The notes: a model not told the origin generated them from the sequence alone. A DNA stretch of 64,000 nucleotides from Prado023 sp032123675 (GCA_032123675.1 JAQBEX010000086.1:18226-82225), one strand, 5' to 3'; positions 19,200 to 27,959 are shown, counted from the first letter of the stretch. A program made the numbers and translations.

Positions 19200-20153
19200 G
19201 TGGCGCCCGCAGCAGAACCCACCGCCGGGGGTGCTTCCGCGCGGGTTGCGCAGGTGGCTGTCTCCGGCCATGACGGCGTCCGCGTACGTGTGCAGGTGCA
19301 CAACGCCGCAGCGCCGGCGGTCGTGCTGTTCCAGGCCGGTCTGGGGCTGCCGGCATCCGTGTGGCGCCCCGTCATCGCCCTGCTGCCCGACGCGTGCGCC
19401 CTTGTGGTCGACCGGCCCGGGCTGGCCGGGTGCCCCCCGTGGGACCGGGCACCGGGGTTGGCTGACCACGTGTCGCTGATCACCGATGTGCTTGCCGCCT
19501 GCGCACCGGACAGCGCCGGCCCGGTGATCCTGGTGGGGCACTCCTATGCCGGGCTGATCGTTGAGGCATTCGCCCGGACGAACCCGGAACAGGTGACCGG
19601 CCTCGTGCTTGTCGATCCGTCGCTGCCGGCTCATGAGGTGGCCGCCAGGAGCCTGACCGAGCGGTTCCCCGCTGCAGCCCGCGCCCTGGCCGGCCTCGGC
19701 CTGCGACTCAGCCCGCGGCTCGGCCCGCAGCTCGGCCCGCGCGTGGGGCGATGGCTCGGGCTGGCCATGGCCGCCGGGGGCACGGTCGGGCTGGGGGCCA
19801 CCGGGCCGACCGCGAGGAACCTGGCCGATGCCTTCGCCGACCCTGATCACCGGCGGGCCACGGTCGACGAGCTGCTGGGCATCGGCGCGCAGTCCGCTGA
19901 GCTGCTCGCGCTGGCCGCTCGGGAGCCGCTCGGTGACATCCCAGTGGTGATCATCGCCGCCACCCGCAGGGGCGGGTGGGCTCCGCTGCCCAAGCGCCGC
20001 TGGCCGCGGCAGCTCACCGACCGGGCCGCGGAGCTCGGGGCCGGCGCGCAGGTCGTCCCGGTGGCCGGCGCGCACCTGCTGATGGCTGATGCCCCGGCTG
20101 CGATCGCTGCGGTCATCGGCGGCCTCGTGGGTCGGCGGCCACCCGGAGGTTGA
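19200..20153 (+). CDS. Alpha/beta-fold hydrolase
   Basis: 317 residues from GTG 19200. The nucleophile elbow is 'LVGHSYAGLIVE', a candidate acid lies near 'LVLVDPSLPAHE', and the catalytic His is in 'VAGAHLLMADAP', the usual Ser-Asp-His order. An internal Arg/Leu/Gly stretch with repeated 'LGP' units ('SPRLGPQLGPRVG') marks a variable cap region. No signal peptide is seen, so it is probably cytosolic. Its esterase or lipase-like substrate is unknown. It stands alone on the plus strand between carB and a cellobiose phosphorylase, in the block that separates carB from carA. Confidence 0.82.
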   Translation: MAPAAEPTAGGASARVAQVAVSGHDGVRVRVQVHNAAAPAVVLFQAGLGLPASVWRPVIALLPDACALVVDRPGLAGCPPWDRAPGLADHVSLITDVLAACAPDSAGPVILVGHSYAGLIVEAFARTNPEQVTGLVLVDPSLPAHEVAARSLTERFPAAARALAGLGLRLSPRLGPQLGPRVGRWLGLAMAAGGTVGLGATGPTARNLADAFADPDHRRATVDELLGIGAQSAELLALAAREPLGDIPVVIIAATRRGGWAPLPKRRWPRQLTDRAAELGAGAQVVPVAGAHLLMADAPAAIAAVIGGLVGRRPPGG

Positions 20154-20180
20154 GCCCGGGGTCGGCTGCCGACGACGTCC

Positions 20181-22682
20181 TCAGAGCGTGGCCTGGACGT
20201 CCACGATGGATCCCTCGGGTGCGTACGGGACGGTGTTGCCCTCGATGGCGGCACCGTCCACGACGAGCGCGGCCCGGGCCCCGGGAGCCCCGGAGTTGGT
20301 GACAGTGATCCGATAGGTGGCTCCGCGCGCGACCCGGGTGACTTCCCAGTGCGGCACGTCGGGCCCGATCTGCGGGTCGATGATCAGGCCGTCGTACCCG
20401 GGTCGCACACCCAGCAGGTACTGGGACACCGTCACGAAGTTCCACGCTGCCGTGCCGGTCAACCACGAGTTCTTCGCCTCGCCGCGGCGGGGCGCCTCCT
20501 TGCCCGCGATCATCTGGGCGTAGTCGTACGGCTCGAGCCGGTGCACCTCGGAGATGTCCTCGCGGTAGGCAGGGGTGATCCGGCGGTAGTAGTCGAAGGC
20601 CCGCGCACCGCGACCGACCATGGTCTCGGCGATCATCACCCAGGGGTTGTTGTGGCAGAAGATGCCACCGTTCTCCTTGTAGCCCGGCGGGTACGTGGAT
20701 ACCTCGCCGAGTTCGATCTGGTAGCTCGTGTAGGCCGGGTACTGCAGGACCAGCCCATGCTCGGTGCCCAGCTTCTCGTTGACCGAGTCCAGGGCCCGGA
20801 CCGCGGTGCTGCCGGCATGTGCCGGGTCGGTCGGGTCGGTGCTGGTCAGCCCGACCCCACCCATCACGGCCATCCCCTGCGACTCGATCCAGATCTTGCC
20901 CTCGGCGTGCTCGTCGGTGCCGACCTTGTTGCCGTAGTAGTCGTAGGCCCGCAGGAACCACTCGCCGTCCCAGCCATGCTCGATCATGGCCTCGCGCATC
21001 CGCGCCACGGCGGCACCGGCGTGCTCGGCCAGGGCCGGTTGCCCGGCCCGCTCGGCGATCTGCACGTACTCCGGGCCGATCGCGGTGAACATCGCGCCGA
21101 TGAAGACTGACTCGGCCACCCCACCGGTCTGGTTCTCGGTGGTCTGGAAGGACTCCCCTGGTTCGGTGGAGAACGCATTGAGGTTCAGGCAGTCGTTCCA
21201 GTCTGCGCGCCCGATCAGGGGCAGCCCGTGCGGACCCAGGTTGGCGAGGGTGAACTCGAAGGACCTGGTGAGGTGGTCGAACAGCGGGGCAGACTGCGCC
21301 TGGTCATTGTCGAAGGGCACCTGCTCGTCGAGGATCGACCAGTCCCCGGTCTCCTTGAGATACCCGGCGACCCCCAGGATCAGCCAGAGCGGGTCATCGT
21401 TGAACCCGGTGCCGACCTCGTTGTTCCCGCGCTTGGTCAGCGGCTGGTACTGGTGGTAGGCCGAGCCGTCCGGGAACTGCGTCGCAGCGATGTCGAGGAT
21501 CCGCTGCCGGGCCCGATCCGGGACCAGGTGCACGAAGCCCAGCAGGTCCTGGTTGGAGTCCCGGAAGCCCATCCCGCGCCCGATCCCGGTCTCGAAGAAG
21601 GACGCGGAGCGTGACATGTTGAACGTCACCATGCACTGGTACTGGTTCCAGATGTTGACCATCCGGTCGAGCTTCTCGTCAGTCGAGTGGACCGTGTACG
21701 TGGTGAGCAGCTGATCCCAGGAGGCACGCAGCTCGTCGAAGGCCGCTCTGGTCTGTTCCTCGGTCGCGAATGCACCCAGCAGCTCCCGGGCGCCCGACTT
21801 CTCCACGACCTGGCCGGCCGCGACGCCCGCCGACTCGTCCGCCGGCGCCCACTTGGCATCACGCGGGTTCTCGATGTACCCCAGGACGAAGGTGAAGCTG
21901 CGCGACTCCCCCGGTGCGAGGTCAACAGCCAGATGGTGCGAGCCGATCGGGTACCAGCCAGAGGCGATCGAGTTGCCAGCGACGCCCGCACGCGGAACGG
22001 CCGCCTCACCCAGTGAGTTGTATGGCCCGACGAAGGTGTCGCGATCGGTGTCGAAGCCGACAGCCCGGGCGTTCACGCCGTACACGGCGTAGTGGTCGCG
22101 CCGCTCGCGGTACTCGGTCCGGTGGTAGATCGCCGACCCGTGGGCTGCGTTGAGGTCGACCTCCACCTCGGCCAGCGAGAGGTTGCGCTGGTAGTTGGTC
22201 TGGTCGTCATGGGCGTTCCACAGGGCGAACTCAAGGAACGAGAAGAGGCCCACCGACTTCGGCTCGGCCGAGTCGTTGGTCAGCGTGACCTGCTGCACCT
22301 CGGCGTTGCGGTCCACGGGCACGAAGTAGAGCACCGACGTCGTCAGCCCGCCGCGCGACCCCGTGATCCGGGTGTAGCCCAACCCGTGGCGGGTCTCGAA
22401 CGAGTCGAGCTCGGCCTTGACCGGCATCCACGACGGGCACCAGACGTCGCCGCCGTCATTGACGTAGAAGTACCGACCGCCGGCATCATTGGGGATGTTG
22501 TTGTAGCGGTAGCGGGTCAACCTGCGCATCCGCGCATCCCGGTAGAACGTGTACCCGCCGGCGGTGTGTGAGATCAGCGAGAAGAAGTCCTGCGATCCCA
22601 GGTAGTTGATCCAGGGGTACGGGGTGCGCGGCGTCGTGATGACGTACTCACGGGCAGCATCGTCGAAGTGACCGAAACGCAT
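20181..22682 (-). CDS. Cellobiose phosphorylase (GH94)
   Basis: 833 residues from ATG 22680-22682 (MRFGHFDDAAREYVIT). It aligns over its whole length with remembered Clostridium and Cellulomonas/Cellvibrio cellobiose phosphorylases: 'TPRTPYPWINYLGS', 'FYRDARMRRLTRYRYNN', 'NMSRSASFFETGIGRGMGFR', and 'LIGRADWNDCLNLNAFS' with the general-acid Asp at about residue 497, then 'STYPPGYKENGGIFCHNN'. It splits cellobiose with phosphate into glucose-1-phosphate and glucose inside the cell. No signal peptide. No sugar transporter or regulator is adjacent. An upstream frame extension (to 22751) lacks a ribosome site. Family assignment is strong; chain-length specificity (cellobiose versus related disaccharides) is inferred. 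Confidence 0.92.
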   Translation of the reverse strand: MRFGHFDDAAREYVITTPRTPYPWINYLGSQDFFSLISHTAGGYTFYRDARMRRLTRYRYNNIPNDAGGRYFYVNDGGDVWCPSWMPVKAELDSFETRHGLGYTRITGSRGGLTTSVLYFVPVDRNAEVQQVTLTNDSAEPKSVGLFSFLEFALWNAHDDQTNYQRNLSLAEVEVDLNAAHGSAIYHRTEYRERRDHYAVYGVNARAVGFDTDRDTFVGPYNSLGEAAVPRAGVAGNSIASGWYPIGSHHLAVDLAPGESRSFTFVLGYIENPRDAKWAPADESAGVAAGQVVEKSGARELLGAFATEEQTRAAFDELRASWDQLLTTYTVHSTDEKLDRMVNIWNQYQCMVTFNMSRSASFFETGIGRGMGFRDSNQDLLGFVHLVPDRARQRILDIAATQFPDGSAYHQYQPLTKRGNNEVGTGFNDDPLWLILGVAGYLKETGDWSILDEQVPFDNDQAQSAPLFDHLTRSFEFTLANLGPHGLPLIGRADWNDCLNLNAFSTEPGESFQTTENQTGGVAESVFIGAMFTAIGPEYVQIAERAGQPALAEHAGAAVARMREAMIEHGWDGEWFLRAYDYYGNKVGTDEHAEGKIWIESQGMAVMGGVGLTSTDPTDPAHAGSTAVRALDSVNEKLGTEHGLVLQYPAYTSYQIELGEVSTYPPGYKENGGIFCHNNPWVMIAETMVGRGARAFDYYRRITPAYREDISEVHRLEPYDYAQMIAGKEAPRRGEAKNSWLTGTAAWNFVTVSQYLLGVRPGYDGLIIDPQIGPDVPHWEVTRVARGATYRITVTNSGAPGARAALVVDGAAIEGNTVPYAPEGSIVDVQATL

Positions 22683-22762
22683 GGGGTGACTCTCTCTGGG
22701 CGGCGAGGATGCGAGGGCGCCGACCCCGGGCCAGCGCAGCGTCCCGACCATACCGCCGGGAC

Positions 22763-22784
22763 GTTGCCCGATGCCGGGCGCAAC
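22763..22784. repeat. Imperfect palindrome between the coiled-coil gene and the phosphorylase gene
   Basis: GTTGCCCG...CGGGCGCAAC forms a 22-bp inverted repeat with a GCCCG/CGGGC stem and a 4-nt loop. It could be a short terminator of the upstream coiled-coil gene or a repressor operator for the phosphorylase. It does not match the CebR/CelR operator TGGGAGCGCTCCCA. A TATGGT -10 candidate lies at 22747-22752 on the minus strand. Confidence 0.35.
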
Positions 22785-22798
22785 CCGGCGTCACGGTC

Positions 22799-23365
22799 CT
22801 AGTCCGTGACCATCCCCTTCTCGAACAGGACGGCGAGGCCGGCGCGCGCTTCGCCCTCAGCCGCACGGACCCGTTGCTGCATCTCTCGGGCGGCCGCAAG
22901 TCGTTCGGCTGCCGCCTGCTCAACCGCCAGGCAGGCCTCGACCCCCTGCGTGCGATCGAGGGCGATCGCCGCCTGGTCGGCGTGGTAGCCCTGCACCTCA
23001 CCAGCGGCGAGCTCGACGGCCCGGGCGAGCATGTACCGGTAGGCAGCCTGCACCTTCTTCGGCGTGGTCTTGCGCCGCAGTCCCGCCACCTCCTCGGGCA
23101 GGGCCGAGCGCATGAAGACCAACGGGTCGGATCGGTAGCGCTGGTTCTCCGCCTCCTCGCGGGCCCGCGCGAGCTCCTCCTGCGCTGCGGCCAGCGCCAG
23201 CTCGGCCTCACGCACGGCGGCGGCGGCGGCCTCGACGTGGGGGGCGAACCGGTCGACCAGGGCCTGCGTCAGTCGCAGTGCCTCTGCGGAGTTCCCCTGC
23301 CCGCCGGGCGGCGCTTCGGGTGCCTGCCCCGATTCCGGGGCAGCGGACTCATTGCTGTCGGTCAT
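22799..23365 (-). CDS. Uncharacterised coiled-coil protein
   Basis: 188 residues from ATG 23363-23365 (MTDSNESAAPESG), with GAGG 6 nt upstream. I do not recognise a family. The first ~35 residues are Pro/Gly/Ser-rich and probably disordered. Residues ~40-90 are Ala/Glu/Arg-rich heptads ('EAELALAAAQEELARAREEA') typical of a coiled coil. A more ordered centre has 'DPLVFMRSALPEEVAGLRRK' and 'KKVQAAYRYMLARAVELAAG'. A second helical stretch follows to the end. There is no membrane segment or signal. It lies just downstream of carA in the inserted block and may be cotranscribed with it. Confidence 0.6.
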   Translation of the reverse strand: MTDSNESAAPESGQAPEAPPGGQGNSAEALRLTQALVDRFAPHVEAAAAAVREAELALAAAQEELARAREEAENQRYRSDPLVFMRSALPEEVAGLRRKTTPKKVQAAYRYMLARAVELAAGEVQGYHADQAAIALDRTQGVEACLAVEQAAAERLAAAREMQQRVRAAEGEARAGLAVLFEKGMVTD

Positions 23366-23430
23366 GGACAACCTCGTCGTTGGCGATCGGGAAGGACATG
23401 GTCTCACCTCCCTGCCGGGTCACCCCGACA

Positions 23431-24600
23431 TCAGGCCGGGGCCCGCTGGGCGATCATCAACTCGGTGAACCGGTCGAAGAGGTAGGCGGAGTCGTGTGGC
23501 CCGGCCGCCGCTTCTGGGTGGTACTGCACGGAGAAGGCCGGCGCATCGAGGCACCGCAGCCCCTCCACGACGTCGTCGTTGAGGCACACGTGGCTGACCT
23601 CGACCCGGCCGAACTCCGTGTCCGACACCAGGTCCAGGGGCGCGTCGACCGCGAACCCGTGGTTGTGCGCGGTGATCTCGACCCGGCCGGTGGCCCGGTC
23701 GGAGACCGGCTGGTTGATGCCCCGGTGGCCGTAGCCGAGCTTGTAGGTCCCGAATCCGAGTGCCCGGCCGAGGACCTGGTTGCCGAAGCAGATGCCGAAG
23801 ACCGGGATCCGCGCGGCCAGCAGGGCCCGAACCTGCGCGACCGCGTGGTCGGCCGTCGCGGGGTCACCCGGACCGTTGGAGAAGAACACGCCCACCGGCC
23901 CCTCGATCGCCCCGGCCCGGGCAACCAGCTCCTCGGGGAGGATGCCGGCCGGGAGCACGTGGACGCACATCCCACGCTCGGCCATCCGGACCGGCGTCAT
24001 CGTCTTGATCCCCAGGTCGACGGCCAGGACCGTGGCGATCTGCTGGCCCACGGGCTCGATGACGTACTCCTGCGCCGTGGTCACCTCGTCGGTCAGGGCG
24101 GCGCCGATCATCGGCGGGCTGGCCAGCACCGTGGCATGCATCGCGGCGAAGCCCTGCTCGGCCTGGGCCCCCGAGAAGATCCCTGCCCGCATGGCACCCC
24201 GCTCGCGCAGGTGCCGGGTCAGCGCGCGGGTGTCCACGCCGCTGATGCCGACCACGCCAAAGCGCTCGAGCTCCGCGTCGAGGCTCCTCGTGGACCGCCA
24301 GTTCGAGGGCCGACGCGCGGGATCGCGCACCACGTATCCAGCCACCCAGATCCGGCTCGACTCCGGATCCTCGTCGTTGACGCCGGTGTTGCCGATGTGC
24401 GGCGCGGTCATCACGACGACCTGGCGGTGGTAGGAGGGGTCGGTCAGCGTCTCCTGGTAGCCGGACATGCCGGTGGAGAACACCGCCTCCCCGACGGTGG
24501 CGCCCACCGCCCCGTAGGCCTGGCCGGAGAAGGTCCGGCCGTCCTCGAGCACCAGCACGGCCGGAGCCGGCGACGTGGCCGTGGGGTTGATCGAGGTCAT
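23431..24600 (-). CDS. carA: Carbamoyl-phosphate synthase small subunit
   Basis: 389 residues. The N-terminal CPSase domain ('GYQETLTDPSYHRQVVVM') is followed by a class I glutamine amidotransferase with nucleophile Cys in 'FGICFGNQVLG' and the His/Glu pair in 'FSVQYHPEAAAGPHDS'. It supplies ammonia to CarB. ATGA overlap with the preceding membrane-protein gene. It is the last clear pyrimidine gene of the pyrR-pyrB-pyrC operon; its partner carB is in a separate unit. Confidence 0.97.
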   Translation of the reverse strand: MTSINPTATSPAPAVLVLEDGRTFSGQAYGAVGATVGEAVFSTGMSGYQETLTDPSYHRQVVVMTAPHIGNTGVNDEDPESSRIWVAGYVVRDPARRPSNWRSTRSLDAELERFGVVGISGVDTRALTRHLRERGAMRAGIFSGAQAEQGFAAMHATVLASPPMIGAALTDEVTTAQEYVIEPVGQQIATVLAVDLGIKTMTPVRMAERGMCVHVLPAGILPEELVARAGAIEGPVGVFFSNGPGDPATADHAVAQVRALLAARIPVFGICFGNQVLGRALGFGTYKLGYGHRGINQPVSDRATGRVEITAHNHGFAVDAPLDLVSDTEFGRVEVSHVCLNDDVVEGLRCLDAPAFSVQYHPEAAAGPHDSAYLFDRFTELMIAQRAPA

Positions 24601-25157
24601 CGGGAACCTCCCGCAGTCGGGACCAGCGCGGACAGGGCGCTGGCCGTGGCGATGTGCTGATCCGGGTTGTCGGCGCGGAAACCGGTGTCGACCACGCGAT
24701 CACCGAGCTGCCAGGTGATGAGGATCAGCCCCCCGGCCTCGAACGCCTGCTGCGCCTGGCCGGAGCCGAGCCGGACCGCACGCAGGTCCACGCGCGGGAT
24801 CCAGACGTCGACCTCGCCGGCGCGGCGGATGAGGGCACCCGCATCCGAGATGGCCAGCGCTGCCCGGCCGCGATGGCCCAGGCCGTGGGCCACGATCCGG
24901 TCCAGCAGGTCACCAGCGGTGGTGGTCGCCACGTACAGGCCGGCCACCTCGTCGGCTTCACCGCCGGCCAGGACCGAGTCGGGCGGATCCGCCGGCGCCG
25001 GCACGTCAGCCTGCCGGGCCACACGTGCGCGCCACCCGTGCAGCATGCCCCAGGCGGCCAACCCGATGACCGCGACAGTGCCGAGTGTCAGCAGGATGCG
25101 CGGGCCCCAGTCGGTGACGGGCGCGGACTCCGCGGCCAGCATCGCGGCTGGGATCAC
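24597..25157 (-). CDS. Membrane-anchored PH-like domain protein of the pyr operon
   Basis: 186 residues from GTG 25155-25157. One transmembrane segment (~19-40, 'ILLTLGTVAVIGLAAWGML') is followed by a cytoplasmic beta-rich domain containing 'GLYVATTTAGDLLDRIVAHG' and 'WIPRVDLRAVRLGSGQAQ'. This is the conserved gene between pyrC and carA in actinobacteria (Rv1382 in M. tuberculosis, SCO1485 region in S. coelicolor, from memory). Function unknown. It overlaps both neighbours (GTGA and ATGA). Confidence 0.78.
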   Translation of the reverse strand: MIPAAMLAAESAPVTDWGPRILLTLGTVAVIGLAAWGMLHGWRARVARQADVPAPADPPDSVLAGGEADEVAGLYVATTTAGDLLDRIVAHGLGHRGRAALAISDAGALIRRAGEVDVWIPRVDLRAVRLGSGQAQQAFEAGGLILITWQLGDRVVDTGFRADNPDQHIATASALSALVPTAGGSR

Positions 25158-26452
25158 GACGGCTCCACCAGCACCCGGTCAGCGACGGTGGGCCGACCGC
25201 GCAGGAACGTGGCCACGACCGGCGTGGGCAGATCCCGGCCGGAGTAGGGGTTGTTGCGGCTCTTCGAGGCCGAGGCCCGGGCATCGACGCTCGCCCGCCC
25301 GGAGGGATCGACGAGGACGAGGTTCGCCGGCTCCCCCGGGGCGATCGGGCGCCCGTGACCGGCGCGCCGTCCGATCACGGCCGGTCGCACCGACATGGCC
25401 TGGGCAACGCCCTCCCAGTCCAGCCGCCCGGTGTTGACCATCGTGTCGAGGACCACTGCAAGGGCCTGCTCGAGGCCGATCATCCCGAAGGCAGCGGCAG
25501 CCCACTCGCACTGCTTGTCCTCCATCGGGTGCGGGGCGTGGTCGGTGGCCACGATGTCGATCGTGGCGTCAGCAAGGCCCGCGCGCACCGCCTCGACATC
25601 CGCGGCCGTGCGCAGCGGCGGGTTCACCTTGTACACCGGGTCGTAGGTCGTGGCGAGCTCCTCGGTGAGCAGCAGGTGGTGCGGGGTCACCTCCGCCGTG
25701 ACGTCGATCCCGCGGGACTTGGCCCAGCGGATGATCTCGACCGAGCCGGCGGTTGAGACGTGGCACACGTGCAGCCGCGATCCGACATGCTCAGCCAGGA
25801 GCACGTCACGGGCGATGATCGCCTCCTCCGCGACAGCCGGCCATCCGCGAAGGCCGAGCCGACCGGACAGCACGCCCTCGTTCATCTGCGAGCCCTCGGT
25901 CAGGCGCGGCTCCTGGGAGTGCTGTGCGATCACGCCGTCGAAGGCCTTCACGTACTCCAGCGAGCGGCGCATCAGCACCGCATCGGAGACGCACATGCCG
26001 TCGTCGGAGAACACCCGCACGGCCGCCGCGGAGTCGGCCATCGCACCAAGCTCGGCGAGCCGCTGACCGCCCAGGCCGACCGTGACAGCTCCCACCGGGA
26101 AGACGTCCACCAGCCCAGCGCGCTTGCCCAGGTGCCAGACCTGCTCGACGACACCGGCTGTGTCGGCGACCGGTTCGGTGTTCGCCATCGCGTGGACCGC
26201 GGTGAAGCCGCCGAGCGCGGCCGCCCGCGACCCGGTGGCCACGGTCTCGGAGTCCTCGCGTCCCGGCTCGCGCAGGTGCGTGTGCAGGTCCACCAGGCCC
26301 GGTAGGGCGATCAGCCCGTCAGCGGGCACCACGGTCGCGTCGGGGGCAGAGACCGTTCCCGGCTCGCCCACCTCCGCGATCGTCCCCTGCGAGAGGAGCA
26401 GGTCGACCGGCGGGCCGCCAAGTGGACGGACACCGGTGATCAGGTAGGTCAT
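25154..26452 (-). CDS. pyrC: Dihydroorotase
   Basis: 432 residues, class I dihydroorotase size. Metal ligands appear in 'DLHTHLREPGRED' (HxH), in His-containing 'IAQHSQEPRL' and 'HVCHVSTAG', and in 'IVATDHAPHPMEDK' with the catalytic Asp. It cyclises carbamoyl aspartate. It overlaps pyrB (ATGA) and the downstream membrane-protein gene (GTGA). Confidence 0.97.
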   Translation of the reverse strand: MTYLITGVRPLGGPPVDLLLSQGTIAEVGEPGTVSAPDATVVPADGLIALPGLVDLHTHLREPGREDSETVATGSRAAALGGFTAVHAMANTEPVADTAGVVEQVWHLGKRAGLVDVFPVGAVTVGLGGQRLAELGAMADSAAAVRVFSDDGMCVSDAVLMRRSLEYVKAFDGVIAQHSQEPRLTEGSQMNEGVLSGRLGLRGWPAVAEEAIIARDVLLAEHVGSRLHVCHVSTAGSVEIIRWAKSRGIDVTAEVTPHHLLLTEELATTYDPVYKVNPPLRTAADVEAVRAGLADATIDIVATDHAPHPMEDKQCEWAAAAFGMIGLEQALAVVLDTMVNTGRLDWEGVAQAMSVRPAVIGRRAGHGRPIAPGEPANLVLVDPSGRASVDARASASKSRNNPYSGRDLPTPVVATFLRGRPTVADRVLVEPS

Positions 26453-27384
26453 GAGATCTGCCCTCCGAGCAGCAGGTAGAGCACGGCCATCCGGACGCTG
26501 ACGCCGTTGGTGACCTGCTCGACGATCACCGACCTCGACCCGTCGGCGACGTCCGCGGTGATCTCCATGCCGCGGTTCATGGGCCCCGGGTGCATGACGA
26601 TCGCGTGCTCGGGCAGCATCGCCGCCCGCCGGCCGTCGAGGCCGTAGCGGCGCGAGTACTCCCGCTCACTGGGGAAGTACGCGGCGCTCATCCGCTCGCG
26701 CTGCACGCGCAGCATCATGACCGCATCGGTCCCGGGCAGCGGGACGTCGAGGTCGTAGGAGACCTCGCAGGGCCAGCTCCCCACGCCGACGGGCAGCAGT
26801 GTTGGCGGCGCCACGAGCGTGACATGCGCCCCGAGGGTGTCCAGCAGCAGCACGTTGGAGCGCGCCACCCGGGAGTGCAGCACGTCACCGACGATCGTGA
26901 CCCGACGACCCTCGAGGTCGCCCTCCCCGTCCGCGAGGTGCTCGCGCATCGTGTAGGCGTCGAGCAGGGCCTGGGTGGGGTGCTCATGCGTCCCGTCCCC
27001 AGCGTTGACCACTGCCGCCTCGATCCACCCCGAGGTCGCCAGGCGGTGCGGGGCGCCGCTGGCCCCATGCCTGATGACCACGGCATCGGCACCCATCGCC
27101 TGCAGGGTCAGCGCCGTGTCCTTGAGGCTCTCTCCCTTGGAGATGCTCGATCCCTTGGCCGAGAAGTTGATGACGTCGGCCGACAGCCGCTTCGCGGCCG
27201 CCTCGAAGGAGATCCGGGTGCGGGTGGAGTCCTCGAAGAACAGGTTGACCACGGTCCGTCCCCGCAGGGTGGGCAGCTTCTTGACCTCGCGGTTGCTCAC
27301 CGCGGCCAGTTCACGGGCCGTGTCCAGGACCTGGACGGCATCGTCGTGGGTCAGATCACCCGCGGAGAGCAGGTGCCTGTTCAC
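26449..27384 (-). CDS. pyrB: Aspartate carbamoyltransferase catalytic subunit
   Basis: 311 residues from GTG 27382-27384. The carbamoyl-phosphate loop is 'FFEDSTRTRISFE' (STRTR); 'HPTQALLDAYTM' (HPxQ) and 'LGAHVTLVAPPTLLP' follow. It condenses carbamoyl phosphate with aspartate. No pyrI regulatory subunit is nearby, as usual for actinobacteria. It overlaps pyrR (GTGA). Confidence 0.97.
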   Translation of the reverse strand: MNRHLLSAGDLTHDDAVQVLDTARELAAVSNREVKKLPTLRGRTVVNLFFEDSTRTRISFEAAAKRLSADVINFSAKGSSISKGESLKDTALTLQAMGADAVVIRHGASGAPHRLATSGWIEAAVVNAGDGTHEHPTQALLDAYTMREHLADGEGDLEGRRVTIVGDVLHSRVARSNVLLLDTLGAHVTLVAPPTLLPVGVGSWPCEVSYDLDVPLPGTDAVMMLRVQRERMSAAYFPSEREYSRRYGLDGRRAAMLPEHAIVMHPGPMNRGMEITADVADGSRSVIVEQVTNGVSVRMAVLYLLLGGQIS

Positions 27385-27917
27385 GCGTCCTCCCCGATGA
27401 CGACCTCGTCGGTGCCGTCGATCTCGACCACCCGGACGTGCACGGACTCCCGCAACGAGGTGGGGACGTTCTTGCCGACGTAGTCGGCCCGGATCGGCAG
27501 CTCGCGGTGCCCGCGATCGACCAGGACGGCCAGGCGCACCGCTTCGGGCCGGCCCAGTTCGGACAGGGCGTCCAGGGCAGCCCGGACGCTGCGTCCGCTG
27601 AACAGGACGTCGTCGACGAGCACGACGGTGCGCCCGTCGATCCCCCCCGCGGGGACGTCAGTGCGCTCGAGGGGCCGGGCTGGGCGCAGCCGGAGGTCGT
27701 CGCGGAACATCGTGATGTCCAGGGAGCCCACCGGCGGTGCCGTCCCGGGCTCGATGTGCTCGATCCGCTCGGCGATCCGGTGGGCCAGCGGGACCCCCCT
27801 GCTGGGGATACCCAGCAGGACGAGGTTGCCCGCTCCCTTCTCCCGTTCGAGGATCTCGTGGGCGATGCGCGAGAGCGCGCGATGGATGTCTGACTGATCG
27901 AGCACGCGGGTGGGCAC
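27381..27917 (-). CDS. pyrR: Pyrimidine operon regulator / uracil phosphoribosyltransferase PyrR
   Basis: 178 residues. The PRPP motif is 'TVVLVDDVLFSGRSVRAA'; other conserved parts are 'LLGIPSRGVPLAHRIA' and 'DITMFRDDL'. It binds UMP/UTP and a specific hairpin in pyr mRNA. The start chosen is GTG 27915-27917, 5 nt after AAGGAG. The GTG 6 nt further upstream overlaps the Shine-Dalgarno itself and cannot be used. Its own ribosome site is inside a PyrR hairpin, so it should be autoregulated. Confidence 0.95.
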   Translation of the reverse strand: MPTRVLDQSDIHRALSRIAHEILEREKGAGNLVLLGIPSRGVPLAHRIAERIEHIEPGTAPPVGSLDITMFRDDLRLRPARPLERTDVPAGGIDGRTVVLVDDVLFSGRSVRAALDALSELGRPEAVRLAVLVDRGHRELPIRADYVGKNVPTSLRESVHVRVVEIDGTDEVVIGEDA

Positions 27918-27922
27918 GCCCA

Positions 27923-27959
27923 CTCCTTCCCCGCCTCACGGGACGGTCGTTAAAGGAGG
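27923..27959 (-). promoter_or_regulatory. PyrR-binding RNA switch upstream of pyrR
   Basis: Minus-strand order is CCTCCTTT (27959-27952), then CCGTC-CCGTGA-GGCGG, then AAGGAG (27928-27923). The loop TCCCGTGAGGC (27943-27933) fits UCCNGNGAGGY. The anti-Shine-Dalgarno CTCCTT can pair with AAGGAG around the PyrR stem, so PyrR binding would block translation of pyrR and the coupled pyrB-pyrC-carA. Confidence 0.8.

Noticed and set aside
22763..22784. CebR/CelR operator controlling the cellobiose phosphorylase.
   Set aside because: The palindrome present (GTTGCCCG...CGGGCGCAAC) differs from TGGGAGCGCTCCCA; kept only as an unassigned inverted repeat.
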